Of a DNA stretch of 20,814 nucleotides, positions 15,703 to 20,814 are shown piece after piece. The DNA lies in the NCBI GenBank assembly GCA_910588935.1, contig CAJUSM010000057.1:1-20814 (forward strand), read 5' to 3'. Origin of the DNA: an uncultured Oscillospiraceae bacterium. Its GTDB lineage: Bacteria > Bacillota > Clostridia > Oscillospirales > Acutalibacteraceae. A program made the translations under genes and the position numbers. Positions within the stretch are counted from its first letter, which is position 1. Each line of letters opens with the position of its first letter. Under the pieces are notes generated by a model, which worked only from the letters and a program-made list of their open reading frames with translations, was not told the origin of the DNA and searched no databases.

Positions 15703-17076
15703 TTGGCCAACCGGAAAAGACAGAGTTCCCGAAGGGAACTGTGGGACGGAGAAGATTTTGAGGATATCAACTCGCATTCCAGTGGCGAGCGCCCCCAATA
15801 TGAGTGGTTTGCTCAGCGGCAAAAACTTAAAGAGGAAGCCCGGCAGGCTGCCCGGGCTGAAGAGAGAGCAAATCAAAGGGGAAACCGTTCTTCCCCTGCC
15901 AAAGATAAACCAGGGCGAAAGCGGGCTAGGGGTGAAAAGGAAAAGACTGCCGCCAAACGAAGGCCTGCAAAGCGAAAGCCTGAAGCTCGCAGAGATAGCA
16001 GAAGCCAGCGGGCTACTGAGCGGCCAGGAGACCAGTCTAGAAAACGGAAAAAGCCAATGAGCCTCTTTAAGCGGCGCCTGCTGATTGTGCTGGGCATTGC
16101 GGCCATGCTGGCCGTAACGCTCTTTTTGGCCGAATCCCTGCTGCTCCGGGTAACAGATGTGTGGGTAGAAGGGGACATGGTGTATCCTCAGGAGGAAATC
16201 CTAAATATCTGCAAATTCCGTACCGGAGATAATCTCCTTTTTCTTCCCGTTAGAGACCGGGAGGAAAAATTGGTTGATCAGCTGCCATATGTAGCAGAAG
16301 CAAAGATTACCCGGCGGATACCGGGTTCGGTAATTATAACTATCACTGCTGCCCAGCCAGGCTGTTGTATTGAGACTGGTGGTGTGTGGCTGGTAGTCAG
16401 CGGGGCAGGAAAGATTTTAGCTTCACAGCCTCAGCCTCAAGAAAAACTGCTTCAAGTTACAGGACTTTCGCCGAAAACCACGCAGCCGGGAGAGATGGTA
16501 GAGGTGGAAGATGAAGTGGTTTCTCAGGCTTTTCAGCAGATTGTGAAAAAAGTGGCCTCCTTAGGCGCCAGCCAAGAGTTTACCCGGTTAGATCTTACCA
16601 ACCTGGCGGATATCCGCTTGTGGTATCAAGACCGGGTGGAGTGCGTGCTTGGCAGTACAGAAGAGCTAGAATACAAAGTGCAGTATGCTTGTGAGCTGTT
16701 CCAAAATGATCAGGACCGGGGTATCGGCCCAGAAGAAAATGGTACCCTGGACCTGAGTTTCCTGCCAGAGACTAAAACCTCATATTTTACAGCGGGAGCA
16801 AATTCTCCCCCCAAGCAAGTTTCGCCAACGCCTTCTCCTACGCCCAGCCCGGAGCCCATATCTTCTGAAGAAGAGGCTGGCAATGAGTATGACCCAGGCA
16901 CAGAGACAGGGAATGAGCCAGATTTGGAGGAGGGGAATGGAGATTACGAGGATACAGGAGACGATGAATGGGTCGAGCCAGAGGGTGAGGACGAAGAGTG
17001 GTTTGAACCGGAGGACAATGGGGAAGACGGAGGAGACTACGAGTATATCGATGAATATGGGGGTGAAGAGGAATAA
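15703..17076 (+). CDS. divIB: Cell division protein DivIB/FtsQ with strongly charged tails
   Basis: Bitopic divisome protein that forms a complex with FtsL and DivIC and gates septal wall synthesis. The 457-aa product is long for the family. Residues 1-120 are cytoplasmic and very basic (Lys/Arg/Ala/Gln repeats). A membrane span lies at about 125-146. A POTRA domain follows (about 148-222: VTDVWVEGDMVYPQEEIL to IPGSVIITI), then the beta domain to about 360. The last 93 residues form an external low-complexity tail, starting Pro/Ser/Thr-rich (PTPSPTPSPEP) and then almost all Asp, Glu, Gly and Tyr. The start codon is TTG at 15703 behind GGGAGGGGG; no ATG fits. It begins 30 nt after murA and precedes ftsZ, the standard position for ftsQ/divIB. 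Confidence 0.9.
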   Translation: MANRKRQSSRRELWDGEDFEDINSHSSGERPQYEWFAQRQKLKEEARQAARAEERANQRGNRSSPAKDKPGRKRARGEKEKTAAKRRPAKRKPEARRDSRSQRATERPGDQSRKRKKPMSLFKRRLLIVLGIAAMLAVTLFLAESLLLRVTDVWVEGDMVYPQEEILNICKFRTGDNLLFLPVRDREEKLVDQLPYVAEAKITRRIPGSVIITITAAQPGCCIETGGVWLVVSGAGKILASQPQPQEKLLQVTGLSPKTTQPGEMVEVEDEVVSQAFQQIVKKVASLGASQEFTRLDLTNLADIRLWYQDRVECVLGSTEELEYKVQYACELFQNDQDRGIGPEENGTLDLSFLPETKTSYFTAGANSPPKQVSPTPSPTPSPEPISSEEEAGNEYDPGTETGNEPDLEEGNGDYEDTGDDEWVEPEGEDEEWFEPEDNGEDGGDYEYIDEYGGEEE

Positions 17077-17180
17077 GGATAGGCCGAACAAGATGTTGTG
17101 GGTAAGTTCTGAGGTTTACATATTGTGCCGGGAAAAATCAGGGAAAATGAATTTTATTGGCCCTTTTTTTGAGAATATCC

Positions 17181-17209
17181 TTGAAATTTTGCCGGAAAAG
17201 TGATAGATT
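17181..17209 (+). promoter_or_regulatory. Probable extended -10 promoter upstream of ftsZ
   Basis: TTGAAA (17181-17186) and TAGATT (17204-17209) are 17 bp apart, with TGA at 17201-17203 giving an extended -10. The start site near 17216 leaves a leader of about 70 nt before ftsZ. The 212-nt divIB-ftsZ gap and the known need for independent ftsZ supply make a promoter here reasonable. A second TTGACG at 17229-17234 has no matching -10. Confidence 0.58.
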
Positions 17210-17288
17210 ATACCATGTGGTATTTTAGTTGACGTAATTGCTGATTTGTACTGCAGAACCGGAAGCGAGTCAAGGAGGAGCGACAAAG

Positions 17289-18488
17289 ATGCCTTTTGAA
17301 GTTGATAATCTGTTGGATGAAACCCCCCAGACCATAAAAGTGGTAGGAGTGGGCGGTGGCGGCGGCAACGCTGTAAACCGCATTGCAAGCGCCGGTGTGC
17401 GCAGCGTAGAACTGGTATGTATGAACACAGACAAACAGGCTCTAATGCGCAGCCAGGCTACGATAAAGGTCCAGCTGGGCGAAAAGCTGACCAGCGGCCG
17501 GGGTGCGGGCTCTAAGCCCGAGGTAGGAGAAAAGGCTGCCGAAGAGAGCCGAGAGTTAATTGCTCAGGTTTTAAAGGACGCCGACATGGTATTTATTACC
17601 GCTGGCATGGGCGGCGGTACAGGCACCGGCGCGGCCCCCAAAGTGGCCCAGGTTGCCAGAGAGCAGGGCGCCCTTACGGTGGGCATTGTAACCAAGCCTT
17701 TTGCCTTTGAGGGCCGCCGGCGTATGGAGCAGGCTGAGCGGGGGATCGCTGCCCTTCGGGAGCATGTGGATTCCCTAGTGGTTATTCCTAACGAGCGCTT
17801 GAAGCTGGTCAGTGACGAGCGGATTACATTGGCCAACGCTTTCTTGGTGGCGGATGACGTATTGCGCCAGGGCGTGCAAAGTATTTCCGACCTAATCCAG
17901 CTGCCAGGCATTGTTAACTTGGACTTTGAAGACGTTAAGTCTGTAATGCAGGACGCTGGCTATGCCCATATGGGTGTGGGCCATGGCACCGGCAAGGATA
18001 AGGCTGAGCAGGCTGCAATGGCGGCTATTTCCAGCCCGCTTCTGGAGACAAAGATCGCCGGGGCCAGAGGCGTTATCATCAATATTACCTCCAGCCCAGA
18101 TATTGCATTGGACGAGATCGACACCGCTTCTCAAATTGTAACCGAGCGGGCTCATCCTGACGCAAATATTATTTGGGGCGCTACCTTCGATGAGTCTATG
18201 GAGGACGCTATGAACGTCACTGTAATTGCCACAGGCTTTGAGGGAATGAACGGGGAGAAATCCAAGCCTGCGCTGGATCTGGATTTGGACGAGGATTTTT
18301 TAGGCACAGCTCCTCAGCCAGAACCAACCCCTATTATCTCTAATTCTAACCGGGGCAGTATTGGCTCCATCAACTCCCGGCCTGTGCGCAGCCGGGATAT
18401 TCGCAGCAGTGAGCCTAGAGTGGATCCAGCTGTGATTGATGACGATGACACCTTTACAGATATTATGTCCATTTTTAACCGGAAATAA
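17289..18488 (+). CDS. ftsZ: Cell division GTPase FtsZ
   Basis: Tubulin-like GTPase that polymerises into the Z-ring at midcell. The protein is 399 aa. The GTP-binding signature GGGTGTG lies at 108-114. The synergy (T7) loop has N210, D212 and D215 in NLDFED, needed for GTP hydrolysis. A variable linker (about 320-385) leads to the acidic C-terminal peptide DDTFTDIMSIFNRK, the docking site for partners such as FtsA and SepF. The start is the ATG at 17289 with AAGGAGG 10 nt upstream; an earlier in-frame ATG at 17238 lacks an SD and adds non-family residues. No ftsA lies between divIB and ftsZ. The VOC gene follows after 12 nt. Confidence 0.98.
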   Translation: MPFEVDNLLDETPQTIKVVGVGGGGGNAVNRIASAGVRSVELVCMNTDKQALMRSQATIKVQLGEKLTSGRGAGSKPEVGEKAAEESRELIAQVLKDADMVFITAGMGGGTGTGAAPKVAQVAREQGALTVGIVTKPFAFEGRRRMEQAERGIAALREHVDSLVVIPNERLKLVSDERITLANAFLVADDVLRQGVQSISDLIQLPGIVNLDFEDVKSVMQDAGYAHMGVGHGTGKDKAEQAAMAAISSPLLETKIAGARGVIINITSSPDIALDEIDTASQIVTERAHPDANIIWGATFDESMEDAMNVTVIATGFEGMNGEKSKPALDLDLDEDFLGTAPQPEPTPIISNSNRGSIGSINSRPVRSRDIRSSEPRVDPAVIDDDDTFTDIMSIFNRK

Positions 18489-18500
18489 GGAGAATGCAGA

Positions 18501-18890
18501 ATGGGAAGTGCAATTAAGGGAGTACACCATATTGCCGTAACGCCTACGGCAGAGCAGTATCAGAAAACAGTAGAGTTTTATACCCAGTTGCTGGGAATGG
18601 AGGTCAAGCAGACTTGGGGAGATCCGGAGCGGCCTCATATGATGGTATCCTGTGGGGACAATTCTTGTATTGAGATTCTCAGCAGTGAAGATGAGATCCC
18701 TGCCGGAGGTCCCCTGGCCCATATCGCCTTTGCCACCGATCAAGTGGATGAGATTATGGAGAAAGTTCGGCAAGCTGGCTATGAAATTACCAATCAGCCC
18801 ATGGATGCCAGCATTGGTGATCAGCCGATCCGCGTTGCTTTCTTCTATGGTCCTACCCATGAACATATTGAGCTTTTCTGTGAGAAATAG
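18501..18890 (+). CDS. VOC (glyoxalase/bleomycin resistance) family metalloprotein
   Basis: The 129-aa protein has two beta-alpha-beta-beta-beta modules typical of the vicinal oxygen chelate fold. Candidate metal ligands are H10 (VHHIAV), E58 (CIEILS), H74 (AHIAFA) and E124 (HIELF), the spacing expected of glyoxalase I or methylmalonyl-CoA epimerase-like enzymes. The substrate cannot be read from the sequence. The ATG has AAGGAG about 9 nt upstream, and the gene starts only 12 nt after ftsZ, so it is probably cotranscribed with it. No link to division is known. Confidence 0.87.
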   Translation: MGSAIKGVHHIAVTPTAEQYQKTVEFYTQLLGMEVKQTWGDPERPHMMVSCGDNSCIEILSSEDEIPAGGPLAHIAFATDQVDEIMEKVRQAGYEITNQPMDASIGDQPIRVAFFYGPTHEHIELFCEK

Positions 18891-18990
18891 CAGGCCTTAG
18901 AAAGACCTGGCCGTGGATGCCGGGGACCGCCCTTTGCTGTGAATGACAATGGAAGAATTTTTTGTTCTATTCTGGAAAGGGGCAATATAC

Positions 18991-19584
18991 ATGAATAAAG
19001 ATCAGCTTTTGCAAGCTTACGGCGCCCTATACGGGCCTGAGGCAGGACCTTGGAATCTGTCGGCAGAGCAAAAGTATTTGGAATACCGCATTACTCAGTT
19101 TTTTGAGGAGAACTTTTCTGTGCCGGAAGGGGCAGACCTGTGCAATGTCGGAATTGGCGCGGGGTATTGGGATCGGTACCTCAGCTATCGCTTGCGGGGC
19201 GGCACTCTGACCAGTATTGATAAGAACCCCCTGTGCTGTTGTCACCTGGAAGCAGGCTTGGCAAATGAAGGTAATCCGAACCGGGTGATCGTTGTTCCCA
19301 AAGATGTTATGGACTGTGGGGACCTGGATGGCCGCTTTGATATTGTGACAATGGTAGGCACTACCCGGCAGGAAAGCGGCCTGTTCGAAGATGTTCTGGA
19401 AATGCTCTTTCGCTTTTTGAAGCCAGGAGGTAGCCTGTACTATCAGTCCCTAGATCAGCAGGAAGAGAAAGAAACTTTTGAGGCTTTGTGCTGCAAAAAT
19501 GAGATGCGGCCAACAAAGTTTCTATTAGACTACACTTTTAGACGCAAAGCCCATTACTGGCAGGTTGTTGCCAAAGAAATCTGA
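18991..19584 (+). CDS. Class I SAM-dependent methyltransferase, substrate unknown
   Basis: The 197-aa protein has a Rossmann-like methyltransferase core. The SAM loop is the variant LCNVGIGAGYW in place of the usual LDxGCGxG. It is followed by the acidic-strand motif LTSIDKN, a FDIVTMVGTTRQ segment (motif IV-like) and the LKPGGSLYYQS strand-turn. The start is the ATG at 18991, with AAAGGGG 8 nt upstream. An in-frame ATG at 18943 would add 16 hydrophobic residues without an SD, so it is less likely. It is a different family from the broken methyltransferase between ftsW and murG. A nested hairpin follows the stop. Confidence 0.82.
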   Translation: MNKDQLLQAYGALYGPEAGPWNLSAEQKYLEYRITQFFEENFSVPEGADLCNVGIGAGYWDRYLSYRLRGGTLTSIDKNPLCCCHLEAGLANEGNPNRVIVVPKDVMDCGDLDGRFDIVTMVGTTRQESGLFEDVLEMLFRFLKPGGSLYYQSLDQQEEKETFEALCCKNEMRPTKFLLDYTFRRKAHYWQVVAKEI

Positions 19585-19599
19585 AAGATTGTGGGTGAA

Positions 19600-19674
19600 G
19601 CGCTAATAAGCTTTCTATGGTGTGACTTAAAGCGGCTCCAAGCCTAGGCGCGGGGGCCGCTGTTTTGTTAGCGC
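19600..19674 (+). terminator. Nested hairpin/terminator after the methyltransferase gene
   Basis: The inner hairpin pairs AGCGGCTCC (19631-19639) with GGGGCCGCT (19653-19661, one G-U) and is followed by GTTTTGTT, a plausible terminator. An outer stem pairs GCGCTAATAAG (19600-19610) with the stretch 19664-19674 ending TTAGCGC, and includes the T run. The rest of the gap to 19844 holds only the SD of the next gene as a recognisable element. Confidence 0.62.
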
Positions 19675-19844
19675 GTAGGAGGAGAGAAACGGCGGCTACT
19701 CAACGTTCCTTTCTCATATTTTTGATGCACGGAATCCGGAATATGTGCTTTACGCCAAGCAAACTTCTATCTAGTCCCTTTCAATCTATGCTGCTCCGCT
19801 ATGGGGCGGCAAAAGAATATGCGTCTTAAAAAGGAGAAATTTGC

Positions 19845-20345
19845 ATGCCATTTTCTGGAATAGAACAGCCAGAGACTATAGAGCTGACAGAAACGATCCG
19901 GCTGAAACGATATGATGGCCATTATGAGAAAGCCCTGCCAGGATACCAGGATCCCTATGTGTATCAGAACTCCGAAGGCATTTTTGACGAGAGAAAAAAG
20001 CCTGACCTAGAATATGTCCAGAACATGTGCCGTTATCTTGATAGGGTAGGGGAGCTTTACTTTATCGAGGCTTTGGAGAATGGGGTGTATATCCCAATCG
20101 GCGATGTGACGGTGAAGGAAGAGAACCCGCCCATTGCCATTTGGTTTGCCCGATATCGTGGCAAAGGAATTGGGAGCTTGGCAATGCGGATGATTATTCA
20201 CCGCCTGCGAGAATTGGGGTATCAAAAAATTACCGGCTCAACGGTATACAAATGGAATGACGCGTCCCTAGCCCTGCACAAAAAACTTGGGTTTCAGGTA
20301 GTTCGGGAGACAGAGAAGGAGTATTTCCTCGACCTCGACCTATAG
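19845..20345 (+). CDS. GNAT family N-acetyltransferase
   Basis: The 166-aa protein has the GNAT acetyl-CoA loop RYRGKGIGSLAM (about 105-116) and the closing pattern NDASLALHKKLGF that marks the C-terminal half of the fold. The N-terminal third (GIEQPETIELTETIRLKRY and the QDPYVYQNSEG stretch) is less standard and may shape the acceptor site. The substrate is unknown. The ATG has AAAAAGGAG about 9 nt upstream. The gene ends 17 nt before the TfoX-like gene, so the two probably share a transcript. Confidence 0.87.
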   Translation: MPFSGIEQPETIELTETIRLKRYDGHYEKALPGYQDPYVYQNSEGIFDERKKPDLEYVQNMCRYLDRVGELYFIEALENGVYIPIGDVTVKEENPPIAIWFARYRGKGIGSLAMRMIIHRLRELGYQKITGSTVYKWNDASLALHKKLGFQVVRETEKEYFLDLDL

Positions 20346-20362
20346 CCACCAAAGCAGGACGT

Positions 20363-20614
20363 GTGGAGTTGATGGGGACGCGAAACATTGGGCGAGAAAT
20401 GGCGGAAAAGCTCATATCGATAGGGATTGACTCCCCGGAGGCTCTGCGGGAGCTTGGGGCAAAGCAATCCTTTGCCCGGCTGAAGAAGGTTTACCCACAT
20501 ATATGCCTAGCAGGTTTGTATGCCCTGGAGGGGGCGGTTCAGAATCAGGAATTTAACAGACTCTCAGAGGAAACGAAGCAAGAACGGAAGGCTTTTAACG
20601 ATTCCTTAAAATAA
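20363..20614 (+). CDS. TfoX/Sxy C-terminal domain protein
   Basis: The 83-aa protein consists only of the TfoX C-terminal domain: ELMGTRNIGREMAEKL, the GIDSPEALRELGA segment, a central Cys (HICLAGLYALEGAV) and a short helical end. The family name comes from the competence regulator TfoX/Sxy, but single-domain clostridial copies have no established competence role that I know of. The GTG at 20363 is preferred because the family usually begins with EL a few residues before NIG; an in-frame ATG at 20372 is the alternative, and neither has a well-spaced SD. The stop codon lies one base before the MITE-like element. Confidence 0.8.
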   Translation: MELMGTRNIGREMAEKLISIGIDSPEALRELGAKQSFARLKKVYPHICLAGLYALEGAVQNQEFNRLSEETKQERKAFNDSLK

Positions 20615-20615
20615 T

Positions 20616-20781
20616 TAGGGCTTGTTTGAAAAATCGAAAACACTGTCTTTTTGCCCTGTCCGGGCGGATTTGTGTGTCGAAAATCCTCGTAATACGGAAA
20701 GTATTACTTGCGGTTTTCTTCGTCAAACCGCGCCAGCCAAGGCAAAAATCCGGTACTTTCTCTATTTTCAAACAAGCCCTA
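20616..20781. mobile_element. MITE-like element with 17-bp perfect terminal inverted repeats
   Basis: TAGGGCTTGTTTGAAAA (20616-20632) is the exact reverse complement of 20765-20781. Inner blocks are placed symmetrically: TTTTTGCC (20648-20655) with GGCAAAAA (20741-20748), and GTAATAC (20689-20695) with GTATTAC (20701-20707) around a GGAAA tip. The whole 166 bp can therefore fold as one long imperfect hairpin. It has no coding capacity. The ends finish in TA, compatible with a TA target duplication of the IS630/Tc1-mariner type, but that assignment is inference. Confidence 0.8.
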
Positions 20782-20809
20782 GTCTATATTTTTAAGGAGG
20801 TTCTCTCTT

Positions 20810-20814
20810 ATGCA
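20810..20814 (+). CDS. Start of a further gene cut by the window end
   Basis: A strong SD, AAGGAGG (20794-20800), lies 9 nt before an ATG at 20810. Only the first codon and two more bases are inside the window, so the product cannot be named. The gene starts 28 nt after the MITE-like element. Confidence 0.6.

Noticed and set aside
15566..16060. Open frame of 164 codons overlapping the end of murA and start of divIB
   Set aside because: Its Lys/Arg/Gly-rich composition is a frame-shifted reading of the basic DivIB N terminus; it has no SD.
16883..17203. Small open frame across the divIB end and the divIB-ftsZ gap
   Set aside because: The first part is an off-frame reading of the acidic DivIB tail and the rest covers the predicted ftsZ promoter; no SD or domain.
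18300..18866. Minus-strand open frame of 188 codons across the ftsZ end and VOC gene
   Set aside because: It overlaps two well-supported + strand genes, has no SD and no recognisable domain.

Overview
The window reads as chromosomal DNA of a low-to-mid GC, Gram-positive anaerobe of the class Clostridia. The gene content and protein style suggest the Oscillospirales, but that placement is inference from memory of family sequences, not a search. Every gene I can support lies on the + strand. Most of the window is a division and cell wall (dcw) cluster flanked by housekeeping genes. I see no CRISPR array, rRNA or functional tRNA gene, or transposase gene.

Layout. (1) 1-560: an HPr phosphocarrier gene as a single unit with a strong promoter and a strong terminator. 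Its leader carries an unexplained near-direct repeat. (2) 789-2636: uvrC. (3) 2803-4571: a new promoter drives rsmD, coaD and a coiled-coil protein gene, closed by a long hairpin terminator. (4) 4576-18488: the dcw cluster. A promoter overlaps four AGTGG-type repeats spaced exactly 10 bp apart, which look like a MraZ autoregulatory operator. The order is mraZ, rsmH, ftsL, a class B PBP with two PASTA domains, mraY, ftsW/spoVE, a decayed methyltransferase gene, murG, a GNAT/Cys-rich fusion gene, murA, divIB (ftsQ) and ftsZ. (5) 18501-20614: small accessory genes: VOC-family protein, SAM methyltransferase, GNAT acetyltransferase and a TfoX C-terminal-domain protein. (6) 20616-20781: a 166-bp MITE-like element with perfect 17-bp terminal inverted repeats, followed by the ribosome binding site and first codons of a further gene cut by the window end.

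How it works together. MraY makes lipid I and MurG makes lipid II. FtsW/SpoVE and the class B PBP form the septal (or spore cortex) glycan polymerase-transpeptidase pair. FtsL and DivIB regulate that pair, FtsZ provides the ring, and MurA supplies the first committed precursor step. The usual cluster members murE, murD, murF, murC, murB, ddl and ftsA are missing, and unrelated or broken genes sit in the gaps, so this cluster looks eroded.

The window is mainly ordinary core genome. The points most worth a second look are the MraZ operator geometry, the methyltransferase remnant inside the cluster, the GNAT/Cys-rich fusion, the MITE-like element, the terminator inside the cluster between ftsL and the PBP gene, and the HPr leader repeat.
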